NCBI GenBank assembly: GCA_033220425.1
Contig: CM065653.1
Span: 2,108,001-2,172,000 of the forward strand
From: Lepraria neglecta
Taxonomy: Eukaryota; Ascomycota; Lecanoromycetes; Lecanorales; Stereocaulaceae
DNA length: 64,000 nt
Reading direction: 5' to 3'
The notes under the pieces are model-generated. The model ran no database searches and was not told the origin of the DNA. It saw only the letters and a list, made by a program, of their open reading frames with translations. Below, piece after piece: positions 1 through 12,534 of the stretch. The stretch's first letter is position 1. Every line of letters starts with the position of its first letter. Made by a program: the position numbers and the translations under genes.

Positions 1-511
1 ATCCGAAAGGGTAGAGCCGTAGTAGATATACGAGGCTTAAATGCGATAACTTAGCTAGATATCTATCTACTACCTTTATAGTCGGATCTTATTAGTATCG
101 TCTAGAGTTATAGCTTTATAAATATTATTAACTATATAAGTTTCTTCTACTAGTAGCGTATATATCTAGATAATTAGTATAAACTTACTATTATAAGCTA
201 CTAAGGATAGGAAACTTTTAATGTTATAGTAATAGACTATAAGAATTCTCCTTTATATATATAAAGGTAGATTGATCGAGTTCTTCGGCCTTATCGAAAT
301 TTTATAAAAGTATATATTAATAACGTAGTTATTTTCTCTAAGACTTTGCGGGAGTATATATAGTATTTATCTATAATCTTCGCCTTATTCGCTACTAATA
401 GTATCTTAATTAACCTAGCGAAGACCTTTCTAGATTATCCCTTAGTATAGCTACTCGGCTAGAAAGTTAATAGTTTAGGTCTTTTAATATCGGACGACAA
501 GTTATAAGTAA

Positions 512-1476
512 CAAGTTAGTACCCGTAATCTTCATAGAAGATTACCGTAAAAACTACTATATCTCGCTTATTTTATACTCGATTTTAAGAATTTAAGCGG
601 GATTAGAAAGCCCTCTATTTATAGTATATTATATATATATAAAGCTAAGCCCTAACCCTAATATATCGAAAGTTATTAAGGGTTAAATATTTGAGTGCTC
701 CGGAGGCACTTCGGGGGTGACTGCGGTGATAGCTTCAGGGAACTCCGCAGGCAAAACATGTTTTTGAAGCTTTCCTTAGCCAAATTTTAACTAAATTTCA
801 GAATTCGAACGGCGTCGAAAAGCGCATGCTTGGTTCTAAAACCTATGAAATTATCTCGGTATCGTATGACGTATGTGGCGGGGGGCATTGCTGCGAAGAA
901 GTTGCGGTGTACTTTTGATATTCCAGGGTCCGGGGGCGCCATTTGCTACTAAGCGGCAAAACATAGTGAAAACGCTTCTTTTGCTCATAAGTTTTGCGTA
1001 AGTGGACCGATTTTGAAAATTTCGACGGTGTTGGAAAGCGCATGCTTGGTTCCAAAACTCATGAAATCATCTCGATATCGTATGACGTATGTGGCGCGGG
1101 GCATTGCTGCGAAGAAGTTGCGGTGCGCATTCAACTTTTGATATTCTAGGGTCCGGGGCGCCAAGCTCAATGCTTGGCATTTGCTACCGAGCTCGCGCTG
1201 TAAAACATGGCGAAAACGCTTCTTTTGGTCATAACTATTGCGTAAATAGGCCGATTCTAAAAATTCTTGATGCGTAAGCAAGCTAATAATTGACTCCAAA
1301 ACTTATGAAATCATCTCGATATCATATGGTGTATGTGGCGCGGGGCATTACTGCGAAGAAGTGCGCAGCGGATTCAACCACAGTTTGATAGTTGATGCCA
1401 AGTATCCCTTGACTACCCGATTTGGTATCAGTTGCCTGAATAGGCATTAAAACCTATTCTGTTATTAGAAGAAAGA
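512..1476 (-). mobile_element. Helitron-like non-autonomous repeat, copy A
   Basis: This 965-bp noncoding repeat recurs inverted at 10,607-11,630. Read on the minus strand it begins TCTTTCTTCTAATAA after a host A and ends in a 9-bp hairpin (GTAATCTTC/GAAGATTAC), about 12 bases and CTTG, before a host T. The host retrotransposon resumes on the other side with no duplicated bases, which is the Helitron mode of insertion between A and T. Inside are two to three diverged tandem units of about 210 bp, each holding a GAAGAAGTTGCGGT-like block. There is no rep/helicase gene, so it would be non-autonomous. The 3' end is CTTG rather than the usual CTRR, so class assignment is tentative. Bases 1,384-1,460 differ from the other copies. 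Confidence 0.6.
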
Positions 1477-2312
1477 TATTATAGCTTACTTTCCCTAGAA
1501 CGTTATTATAGCCAGAAATATACCTTGGTATAATAGATTGGCTGCGAAATTATATACTTTACTATACTATAATTACTAGGCCTTTATAGGACCGCAAGAA
1601 AGCGCTCTTATCGAGTACGTCTAGGGCCGGTTCTAAGAGGAAGAATTTTACTATACGAGTAGACGTTAACGATCCGATACTATCCGAAGAGGTAGCTTTT
1701 AGAACGCTTTAGTATACGCTTTCGAAGCTATTATTTCTAGCTTATTTCGATAATAAACGTCCTCTTTATATTAACCTTAACGTAAATAAAGTCTTTAGCT
1801 TCGAGGCTATAATTTATTATATTAACGGTAAGCTTAATAAGAAGTACCTAAAGCGTTCCTAGATCCGCCCGGTTCTATTCCTTAGCCGTCTTCTTAAGGA
1901 GGCTAAGACTCGCTACTAGCCTATAGAATTAGAACTTACTAGTATCGTTTAGATACTTGGCAAAGTCTACTATATAATTAAAGTCGATATCGGAAACGAT
2001 TGTCTATATCGACTATAGCGCTACTCTAGGTATTATAAAGTAGACTTCGCTAATAACTACCTCTATAGCGAAGCTAAATCTACGTCTTATTAGAGCTTCC
2101 GAATATATCTAACGCTTTCGAGATCTATATTTCAGGTATAAGTCTAGAAAGTAGTATATCGTCCCGAATACTTTATTACGCCTTTATTTAACTATAATAG
2201 TACCTTTTAATAGTACCGAAGGAGAACTCGACGCACTCTATAGCTACGTTTATACTACTTTAGCTCTTATTAAGCTAAGTTAAGACTTATAGTAGTAACT
2301 CCTCGAAGGCTA

Positions 2313-2937
2313 TATCGTACTTTCCCAAATCTTACTGAGAACTTCTAATTTGCTAGACGCGCGGATAGGGCTGAAATTAGCCTATTAGTAGGATTAGCAA
2401 ATAGCGCCCGCTAATAGATCGATTTCAGCGCAATCAGCAAATAGTACCCGCTAATAGCGCGATTTTAGCGTATTTAGTAACTCCGACTTACTAATAGTAG
2501 GATTAGTAGGATCAGTAAGTATTTAGCGAATCACGTGATTAATAACTAAGCAAAATGTTAATTTTCTATAATCATCGCTATCGACGGCAGCGACTCCCCT
2601 AGAGCCCTATTAACACCAGCTGAAAACGGACCCCGGAATCGTGCGATTGGGCCCAAATTCTCGCGGGGGTGATGTTCGTAGCTACCCTAGGGGTTTAGTT
2701 GCGGCGTCGTAGTATCGTAATCATTGCGCGCGGTCGTATATCTTCGGGGATGATTTTTGGGTACTACTTGGTTACTAATAATACCTTGGAGTTACTAATA
2801 GTAACCGGAGTTGCTAATCCTACTAATTGCTCGGCTCGTAATTGATATAGGATGTAGACTCTAATCGCTATACGGCCTGCTAATAGCGCAAAACTAGCTA
2901 TAACGCTAATAATATAATCTTTTGGGAAAGCGCGATG
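2313..2937. mobile_element. TA-flanked MITE, copy M1
   Basis: This 625-bp element has terminal inverted repeats of the form CATCGCGCTTTCCCAAA (the left one RIP-changed) and is flanked by TA on both sides (2,311-2,312; 2,938-2,939), as in Tc1/mariner-type MITEs. It carries no transposase. It lies between the RNase H-like and integrase-like parts of Gypsy element 1. Copy M2 at 17,442-18,057 is the same sequence inverted and much less mutated, and a truncated copy lies at 31,863-32,260. Confidence 0.8.
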
Positions 2938-4267
2938 TATACTAGAGATTCTTCTTAGTAGAAGATTACTAAGGTTCTTAGTAATAACGAGTATGAAAAT
3001 ACTACTAAACTTCTATTCTTTCTCGACGATAAAGGACTTATCTTGTATATTAATAATACTATCGGCGACTATACTTATAACGCTAGGCGTTTATATATCT
3101 CTAACTCCTATATTAAAACTTTCTTTAACGTTATCTACTTAGACTCTTATATTAGTTTCGCTAAATACTATAAAGTACTTTCTCGGTAATAGGATATTCG
3201 AGGACTTACTTAGTAGCTACGGGAGTACCTACGTTATTATTCTAAATACTAGCTCTACTAGACTCGCTACTATCTTCCGAATAGCTCGCTATAACTAATC
3301 TTATCGCCTCTAATACCTTTCTATATACTAATAATTAACTTTATCCTTATATTACCGATTTCATTAAAAGATAATATTATTATTATATTAGTTACGGATA
3401 AGCTCTCTCGGCGAATAAGCCTTATTTCTAGAAAGAAGACTTTTACTACTACTAACTAGGTAAGCTACTTACTCCGCCGACTATAGAAAGTCGACTAGAG
3501 CCTACCTAAAGTTATTATTTCAGATCGAGACAGGAAGTTCCTAAGTAATCTATAGTCCGTACTATTCTATAAACTCGGGGTTAAGCTCTTATATTTAATA
3601 GCGTATTATCTATAGATAGACGGGTCTAGCGAGCGTACTAACTAGACCGTTAAAATCGCGATTTATTTCTAGATATTAACGCTAGAAGATCTTACCGAAT
3701 AGCCTCTAACGATTCTAGCGATTTAGTCCGTCTATAATAATAGTATCTTAGCTCTACTTACGTACTCCTCGAACTAGATTATCTACGGCTTTATACTTAA
3801 CTAGCTACTAGACTTTAGTAGTTATAAGAAAGAGGCGTTACCGAAAGGAATTACTCGTTTAGAAGCTTTAGATACTATTACCTTTACCTAGATAACGTCG
3901 AAATTTTATTATAATAGATATTACTAACCGTAGTACTTCTATAAAAGAGACTTTATATTAATATAGCTTTATAAAGATTATAATATCCTTGCTAATAAGC
4001 TTATCGGAAGAAAATATAGTTAGTAATTTATAGGACTATTTAGAGTCCTCGAAAGGATTAGTAAGCTTGTGTATCGCCTAGCAATTCCCGATTATTAGAA
4101 ACTATATCTAGTCTTTACTATCGCCTAATTAGAGCCTTGTCTAGACCCTAAGACTAATCTATTTAAGCGCCCTTGGCCTAATTATCTACTAGCTATTAGT
4201 ATTAACCGCGGAGGCGAGGAATAGAAGATCGAGCGTCTACTAAATAAGCGTATTATTAAGAAGGGAC

Positions 4268-4477
4268 TATTAGAGGCCTATCTAGAGCGAGTCGATATAG
4301 GTGAAGTATAACTAGAAGAATATATCTAAGGAGAGAAGATAGATATATGAAGCCTACGCGTCTTAGAGACGCGCTAAGCTACTAGCTATAAGCGATAAGT
4401 AATAATCGAATATTCGATAACTATACTCTATACTACGCGTATCGGTACCAATAGTAAGCAAAGGCTAAGCCGTAATA
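4268..4477 (-). repeat. LTR of Gypsy element 2 (left copy, 3' LTR)
   Basis: This 210-bp copy pairs with 14,056-14,265 at equal length. The ends fit TGTCA...TGACA, here RIP-changed to TATTA and TAATA. Nearly all differences between the two copies are transitions. Confidence 0.75.
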
Positions 4478-6157
4478 CTACCCCCTTTAAGTAAATATTA
4501 TCCCTAATACGAAAGATAAGATAACTATAGCCGACTCGGACTACCTGGTTTATTCGGTTAGCGCGTATAGAAGTCGTCGACTATATCCTAAGCGTTACTA
4601 AATTCGTCGCCGTCCGTATAGTACTATTAGTAGTCCGGTTATTACTTATTCTTCTATTAGACCCGGAACTATAGACGGCGGCTACGACCGAATAGTCTAG
4701 TATCTAAGATATTATCGATCCTCTACTCTTCCTAGTTATCTACTATAATAGGTCTTGGCGGCTCTATTTACTAACTAGGTAAAGGGTCTATAGATACTTT
4801 TCATAGTAGACTAGTTAGAAGATATTATATATTTATATACTAGATAGGAGTTCTAGTCGGTATAATAATCTAACTTTATCTAATATCTTAAACGGTCCTA
4901 GTATCTTGTTATCTAGTTTTCTACTCGGATATTCTATACTTATATTCCGACTAGATAGGAATACTATATCTCCTTTATCGTATATAATATTAGACCGCTT
5001 CTTATTAGCTTAATCTATTATTCTCCTACGGCTCGTAATAGATTACTTGGTTATAAAGTCTAAGACTCTCGTTATATAGTCTACGATATCGTTCGCCTTA
5101 GTATACTAGATACGCTTATAAGCCGTAGATCTAGCGTCTATAGATAGAGAGAAAGATATCTAAGGGTAGAAACCGTTATTAGCAAAGAAGGGAGTTATTC
5201 CTATAGTACTAGTAATAGAGTTATTATCTATAAATTCGGCTATAGGGAGAAGTTAGACCTAATTATCTTATATATACGAGTAATACATTCTTAGATAACG
5301 CTCGACGTCTTAATTAGCCTATTCCGTCTAACCGTTAGTTTCCGGATAGAATACTATAGATAGCTTAACCTTAATCTTTAGTCGCTAATATAGTACCTTC
5401 TATACTAATAATACGAACTATAGCCCTCGATTGGATATAATTAGCTCTAGAAGACTATACGAGCGGAAGATATATCTTATTAGGATATCGGCCGTAGCTT
5501 CCGTAGATATACCTTAATTAGTTATAATATATAGAATATAGTAGCGCTCTTTGGAAAGCCGATCCACGATAGTATATATAGTATTATATCCTTTCGAGAC
5601 GAGAAGTCTAGTAATAAAGTCTATAGAGATATCTTACTAGCGTTACTTCGGTATTGGTAAAGCCTATAGTAGCCTATTATATTAGTCTCGAGGGGATTTA
5701 CTTTATTAGTAGATATAGTAATTATAGATATAGTAAGTAATCTTATCTTTTATACTACGCTAGTAGAACTATCTCTTTACTAACTTAAGCGTCCTATTTC
5801 TACTAGAATAGCCGTATATAGGTTAGTTATAGCTTTCCTTAATTAGATCTATATAGAGCTTAGCTATTACTAGAACCTAAAGATAATTCTTATAGAAGAG
5901 TATATTATTATAACTAGAGTAATAATATAGGTTAACTATCTCGAATATCTAAGACGGATCCTTCGCGAGGGTATTATAGATACGTCTATAGTCGTCGTCT
6001 TCCTTATTTACTAGTACTACTCTTATATATAGAGATAAGTCTTTATTAGCTATCGCGTTAATCTATTTATCTAATATAGTATTATTACCGCTACCCCTCT
6101 CTTTAAGGTCTCTATCCTTAGAGAATTTCTAAAAATACTCTAGAGATAGTAGGGCAC

Positions 6158-8593
6158 TGTAATAGGAACCTATAGCAATGTGAAATCAAGTATAGTAGTA
6201 GGTTTGTACTAAGACTAATTCTCGAGGAATCTATAAGAGAGGGGGGACGAAAACCCCCTATTAAATAATAGACGTACGGGACTCGTAGCGCTAACGCACG
6301 CCAAGCGTACTATAGTCGCGAGCTAACTAAGACTTTGCCAAGCCTTCTATTATAATTGCCTCCTCCTCCTAAGGGCTCGTCCTCGGGCCCTATTTCCTTA
6401 AGTATAGTATATATACTAGTAGTAGGCGTTTCTAGAGCGGCGTATATAATTTCGTTATACGGGAAGACTCGATAAAAACCTTTAAACCCCAGTAGAGAAA
6501 CAAGGAAAAGAGTCTTCTACCACTATAGTTATACTAATAGTCAGGTATTTAGCTAAGCATATCATGCGCTTCCCTAGTCGAATCGCAGTGCCGTTTAAGC
6601 AGGCTTACTATAGATGCCGTTCAAGTAGGCTTACTATAGGTGCCGTTCAAGTAGGCTCACTATAGGTGCCGTTCAAGTAGGCTTACTATAGATACCGTTC
6701 AAGTAGGCTTACTATAGGTGCCGTTCAAGTAGGCTTACTGTAGATACCGTTCAAGTAGGCTCACTGTAGGTGCCGTTCAAGTAGGCTTACTGTAGGTACC
6801 GTTCAAGTAGGCTCACTATAGGTACCGTTCAAGTAGGCTTACTAACTGGCTCACGAGCCGGTAGATAAGGCTTTATCCCTAGTACTATCGGTATCAGGTA
6901 GGACCTCTAGGTATTCGCTTACCAAGAGCACGCTATAGTAGGTAGATAGACTTATCCTAGATCAACCGATCCTATATAGCTAGTATACTACTACTACTTA
7001 CTAGGAGGTACTAAAAGTACTCTAGAAGAACTTCCTTCGGAGGAGCTCGCGGATAGCTTCGTCTTTAGAGGTATATATAGCGCTACCTCATCCTAGAAGA
7101 CCTTGTTTATTCTATATCCAAGACCCGACGTTTACTATACGAAGAATCGCTTTCAGGCGTATATACCGTTTTATAAGACGCTAATATACTAGCGACTATA
7201 TATGGAACGAGTTGTTTATAACCAATAGTTCTAGTAATAGGATTAAGCTGAATACCAGCTACGTTGTAAGTGGTTTAAGCCGGTATCTCGCCTGAGCTCC
7301 CCCGGCTTTAGGGTGGAGGTTTCCTAAGCCTCGTTATATAATTTGAACGGGTCTTATTGATCGCGGCAAGTATAGATCCTAGTAGTTCAGCTTTTGCCTC
7401 TACTACTGGATATTACGTCTATACTACGTATATACTATATACCGCGTACGTTACGCCTACTTCTAGAGTATTACCTCCCTTAGGAGTATCTAGCCTATAT
7501 ACCCTCCTAACTACCTCAAACGTAGGGGTGTGAATCCCCGCTATATTAACTAGCTTTGTATCTCGACGGCGTATCGGCTTATCTGCGTCCATATCTTCCA
7601 ACCTATCGGCTAGATCTACTAATCCTGACCTCTTTTGCGATATCTAACCGGTGTACCTTCTTATAGCTTCTCTATAGTTACCGCGGGCTACCGCGTAGCG
7701 CTAATATTACGTATAGAATATAATCCTTATCCGTTTTGAAATAGCAATAAGTCTGTTAAAAGACGGTGTCGTATTCCTCTATCCAATCGCGGTATTCCCG
7801 GATAGTCTTCCCCTAATACTCGGATAGCTTCGCTAGTCTTATAGATAGGGCCTAATCTTCTTCCTCGTCGGAGGATACGCTTCGCGTACATTTCGAGCCA
7901 CGAGTACGGCTTATAGAGCCCGAACTAGATAGTAGGGTAGGAACTATAGCTGGCGGGGGGGGGACTTCTCCCCTTTCCAGGGCCTCGATCTAAGCTAGCG
8001 TCTCCTAGAGTTCTTACTACTTCTATAGTTCTTCTAGACGGCGTCTCGCCTATATAGTAACCTCTAGATCTAGAGCGGTATACTCGAGGGTCTCGATTTG
8101 GGCTAGAATAGTATCTAATTCGTATTGCTTCACGAGCTCGGTTCGGTAGTGTCGAGCCTGCGCCAGGCGCTCGTCTAGAGTAGATACTAAATCCATTACT
8201 TCCGAGGCATGGCTATCGTCCCTAGGCGGTTATAGGGGGTTTCTACTACCTTCGCCAACCGCCTATTAATATTATCTATCTCTACTACCTTCTAAGGTAC
8301 TAGATATTTTACCTCCGTTCCGGCTACGAGTTATACGCGTTTACCTTAGTATATTTATTCCGGATCGCTACCTTTTATAAGGAAGGAGAATTAGAATTAT
8401 AATAGGAACCTATAGTAATATAAAATCAAGTATAGTAGTAGGTTTATACTAAGACTAATTCTCGAGGAATCTATAAGAGGGGGGGACGAAAACCCCCTAT
8501 TAAACAATAGACGCACGGGACTCGTAGCGCTAACGTACGCCAAGCGTACTATAGTCGCGAGCTAACCAAGACTTTGCCAAGACTTCCATTATA
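6158..8593 (-). mobile_element. Small non-autonomous LTR retrotransposon with gag-like segment
   Basis: A 2,436-bp element with 197- and 196-bp LTRs (6,158-6,354 and 8,398-8,593). The LTR ends are inverted TGTAATAG/CTATTACA. The target duplication is GGCAC (6,153-6,157) against GGTAC (8,594-8,598), which differ by one C-to-T. The interior holds a minus-strand gag-like stretch at about 7,650-8,250 (coiled-coil-prone, then a short Gag-type motif) and a 26-bp minisatellite. No reverse transcriptase or integrase is visible, so another element would have to mobilise it. It is inserted in the pol region of Gypsy element 2. It is broken, with several stops, but less RIP-mutated than its host and so probably younger. 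Confidence 0.75.
6588..6847. repeat. 26-bp minisatellite, ten copies
   Basis: Ten head-to-tail units of GTGCCGTTCAAGTAGGCTTA plus CTATAG. They vary at a few positions (GTG/ATA start, CTT/CTC, TATAG/TGTAG), mostly transitions. The array lies inside the small LTR element just after its left LTR. Units abut with no spacers, so this is not CRISPR. Confidence 0.9.
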
Positions 8594-10606
8594 GGTACGA
8601 TATTAATACTTTTAATACTTATCTTAGTTATTAGTAGGAACTAAATTTAGTATATATATTAAGATATCTACTTTACCGTTAGATTTACTACTCCGATATA
8701 TAATTTTAAAGTTGAAATTAGCTAATTTCTCTATCTATCAAGCTTAATAGCGCGTTAGCTCCTTTATCTATATAAAATATTTAAGGCTCTTATAATTAGT
8801 AAATTTTTAGATAGAGATATCAGTTAATTCTAATTTAGAATACTAGTATTCTAGATAGCGGATAATTATAAATAGCTCCTTATTGTAGATTTTATAGTTA
8901 TACTCTATAGATAGTAGGTTTTTACTATAGAATATAACTGGATAAAGGACTCCGTTATCGTCTATTTAGGATAGGATACTACTATTAATATAATTAGACG
9001 AATCTATCTTTAGTATCGCTAGTCGGGATCTATTATAATATCGAAGTACTAGGGTACTAGTAACTATACTCTTAAGACGCTCGAAGCCCGCCTAATATAC
9101 TTTAGACTACTAGAATAGATAATCCTTTTTAGTAAGTAATACTAAAGGTCTAACTATTTTTAAGAAGTTCTTAATAAACCGGCGATAGAAGTTATAGAAA
9201 CTAATAAATACTTATATCTCCTTTAGACGAGTTAGGGGTTCCTAGTTAATAATAATCTTAACTTTAGAAGGGTCTATATATAGACCTTCTATTAATACGA
9301 TTAGTCTAAAGAAGGTTATCTCTTAGACGTAGAATTCGTATTTCTCGATATTAACCTATAGTTCTACCTCCCGAAGCTTTAGTAAGACCTTTCGTATATA
9401 TTACTTATACTCTTTTTCCGTCTTACTATAGATTAGGATATTATCTAGATAGATCTAGTAGAAATCGTTTAGGTATTTAAAGAGAGTATTATTTATATAG
9501 TACTAGAAGGATATAAGTCTATTAGTTAGGCTAAATAGTAGGATATAGTATTTAAACGCTCCGAATAAGGTAGTAAATATTATAAAATCTTCGCTATCTA
9601 GATATATACGGAGCTTATTAAACGCGGCAATAATATCTAGCTTTATAAGGTATTTATATCTAATAATACGAGTAAGCGTTTCCTTAATAAATAGTATAGA
9701 ATAGTAGTTCCGAATTATAAGGGTATTAAGTTTCTAATAGTCGACGTAGAAATAGAGACTTCTATTATACTTTTAGATAAATAGGACTAGCGATATATAG
9801 AGCGCTATACTAGATAAGATAAAGCCCTTCTTAAGATTATTATCTAAATACTCCTTTACCTTTTAGAGCTTAAATCTAGATATTAAATATAAGTAACTTT
9901 AAGGGGGTTTCTTTCTAGATTCTATCTCGATCTTATAATTATATAATTAATATAGTAGAAGTTCCTTTACTTTGCTCCGATTAAAGATATTAATAAGATT
10001 ATAGTATTCTCGAGGAAGCTTCTACTTAACTATCCCTTCTATTACTTCCGATACCTTATAGATCTAGTCTAGTATAGATCTATTCTAGATAGCCTTCTCT
10101 AACTTAGCTATTATTATAGAGAAGTATTAGACGTCGCACTTCTTTTAGTTCCTTATATATATATAGAATATAGTAGTACTAATTTCGGTGATATCTAGTA
10201 CCTCTAGTTTCTTAGGTAGCGGAGGTAGATAATTCGTAGAACTATTCCTTATCTTATCTACCTTCTTAATAGGAGGCTTAATAAGAGCTTAGAGGGCCCT
10301 AATATAGTTATAGCGGCTAGATAGGAAGATAATACGGTTATCTACTATATCTAGTAGGACCTTATATTTATTTATCTATAGCTTACTAAGGATAATATAT
10401 TAGTTATCTAGGCTAGTAATAAGTATAGATATAGTCGACTCGAGATAATTATAGACTTTTATAGAAGGGTAAATAGTATAGGTAATAGGTTTCTTTTATA
10501 TCTTACCGTTATATCTATAGAGGTAATATAGTTTAGCGAGAGGTATAGGGACGATATCGAGATATTTAGAAAGTAGTTACGCTTCTTTTTTATCGATAAA
10601 TAAATA

Positions 10607-11630
10607 TCTTTCTTCTAATAATAGAATATCGCGACTTTCGGAGGTATTCCGCACTTGTAGCCAATTAGAATAGCCCTATACTTCTCCCTCCCTGATAGTA
10701 CGCTTTTCGGCCTAGCGCCTTCAACTACCAAAAGTTGAATTCGTAATCACAACTTCTTCGCAGTACTTCCCCGCGCTATATACGTTATATGATATCGAGA
10801 TAATCTCACAAGTTTTGGAACCAAGTATACGCTTTCCAATACCGTCAAAATTTTCAAAATCGGTCCATTTGCGCGAAAGTTATGACCAAAAGAAGCGTTT
10901 TCGCCATGTTTTTCAGGTAGCCCAAGCTCAGTGGCAAACGCCAAGCATTGAGCTTGGCTCCCCCGGACCCTAGAACATCAAAAGTTGAGCATACTGCGCA
11001 CTTCTTCCCCGCGCCATATACGTTATATAATATCGTTATAATTTTATGAGTTTTGGAACCAAGTATACGCTTTCCATCGCCGTCCAAATTTTCAAAATCA
11101 GTCCACTTCCGCAAAAGTTATGACCAAAAGAAGCGTTTTCGCCATGTTTTTGCGGGCAGCCTAAGCTCAGTAGCAAATGCCAAGCATTGAGCTTGGCCCC
11201 CCGGACCCTAGAACATCAAAAGTTGAATGCGCACCGCAACTTCTTCGCAGCAATGCCCCGTGCCATATACGTCATATGATATCGAGATAATTTCATGAGT
11301 CTTAGAACCAAGCATGCGCTTTCTAACGCCGTTCGAATTTTCAAATTCGGCTAGGATTTGGCTAAGGAAAGCTCAAAAAACATGTTTTTGCCTGCGGAGT
11401 TCCCTAAAGCTACCCCCGCAGCCGCCCCCGCAGCCGCCCCCGAAGTACTAATATACTAAATCCTAATAGCTTTTGCCCTATTAGGATTAGGGCTTAGCTT
11501 TATATATATAATATATACTATAAATATAGAAGCTTCTAACCCCGATTAATTTTTTTTAATAGAGTATAAAATAAGCGATATATAGTCATTTTTACGGTAA
11601 TCTTCTGTGAAGATTACGGGCACTTACTTG
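10607..11630 (+). mobile_element. Helitron-like non-autonomous repeat, copy B
   Basis: This 1,024-bp copy is inverted relative to copy A. It starts TCTTTCTTCTAATAATAG after a host A and ends with hairpin GTAATCTTC-TGT-GAAGATTAC, then GGGCACTTACTTG before a host T. It contains three related units of about 210 bp, each with AACTTCTTCGCAG and a conserved 'agaagcgttttcgccatg' block. It lies between the gag-like and pol-like parts of Gypsy element 2 with no target duplication. Short open frames here are fortuitous products of the repeat unit. Confidence 0.65.
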
Positions 11631-11932
11631 TATAGTAGTACTAGTATTAGTAAGGGCTTTAGATTAGTATTATTTTCTTTAAGTAAGTAATATAATAGGG
11701 TATATAAATAATCTTCTACTATATAGATTATAGATATCTACTAATAATAAGAATAGTAGGTCTTTAAGGGCGACTTCCCTAAGGACTTCTAGTTTTCTAA
11801 CTCCGAGTAGTCTTCTATCTCGCTAATATCGCTAGGTACCTTTTCCTCCTCTCCTTTATCGGCTTCGTCTACTTTATCCTATATCCTTTAAACGGTCTCC
11901 TTCCTCTTCTTAGGATAGTCTATAGTAAAATA

Positions 11933-12534
11933 TATAGCTCGGAAAGATATAGGATATCCTAAAGAATATCCCAAGGGTTGGGTATAGGATTCCGGTATGG
12001 GATGGGATTAGAAGATCCTAAATCCTATATCTTTTAGGAGATATAGGATGGGATCTCAATAGGATATCCTACGATATAGGATATTAGTAGGATTATCTAA
12101 TAGTACGGGATATTTTCGAGATATTCTAGTAGCGGATAAGATAAGACCTATATAAAGTATATTTAGGATTTCTAGTTATTATTCTAGTTATCAAAACTTT
12201 AAATATTCTTTTGAATATTCTATAATTCTATATTTCCTACTAGAATATCCTATATTATAGAATATTCAAAAAAATTAAAGTTTTGATAACTAGAATAATA
12301 ACTAGAAATTCTTAGTATACTTTATATAGGCCTTATCTTATCCGCCACTAGGATATCCCGAAAATATCCCGTACTATTAGATAATCCTACTAATATCCTA
12401 TATCGTAGGATATCCTATTGAGATTCCATACCTCCTACTAATAGTATAGGATTTTAGACCTTAATACTATACTATACCCCGAGATAGATAAGAGAGCCAA
12501 TATCCTATACTATCCTATATCTTTCCGGGCTATA
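11933..12534. mobile_element. Palindromic hAT-like MITE (foldback element)
   Basis: This 602-bp element folds on itself along nearly its whole length, with two arms of about 290 bp around a centre near 12,235. The ends are TATAGCTCGGAAAGATATAG and its complement with one transition. Both sides carry the 8-bp direct repeat GTAAAATA (11,925-11,932 and 12,535-12,542), the target-duplication size of hAT transposons. It has no coding capacity and is inserted in the gag region of Gypsy element 2. Confidence 0.8.

Larger units (their letters stand above)
1..4267 (+). mobile_element. Ty3/Gypsy retrotransposon fragment, element 1 (left end outside window)
   Basis: Decayed plus-strand Gypsy pol. Bases 1-511 resemble the reverse transcriptase core, 1,477-2,312 the connection/RNase H region and 2,938-4,267 the integrase, running to the start of a chromodomain-like stretch. 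It is interrupted by a Helitron-like repeat (512-1,476) and a MITE (2,313-2,937), and cut at 4,268 by the LTR of element 2. The fossil is heavily RIP-mutated, with dozens of breaks. Its 5' part and 5' LTR lie outside the window. The reverse transcriptase is close to that of element 3, so the two belong to the same chromovirus group. It is the oldest layer here because the others sit inside or against it. Confidence 0.8.

Noticed and set aside
647-661. Telomere-like CCCTAACCCTAA
   Set aside because: Only two units, located inside a Helitron-like repeat; copy B has a similar motif at the equivalent place, so it is part of the element, not a chromosome end.
843-1299. Small open frames over the first Helitron-like repeat
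   Set aside because: They run in both directions across the repeat units and recur only because the units recur.
6588-6847. Possible CRISPR-like array
   Set aside because: The 26-bp units abut directly with no unique spacers; a minisatellite in a eukaryotic transposon.
10747-11114. Minus-strand open frames of 65-86 codons
   Set aside because: They lie wholly inside Helitron-like copy B and reflect its internal repeat units.
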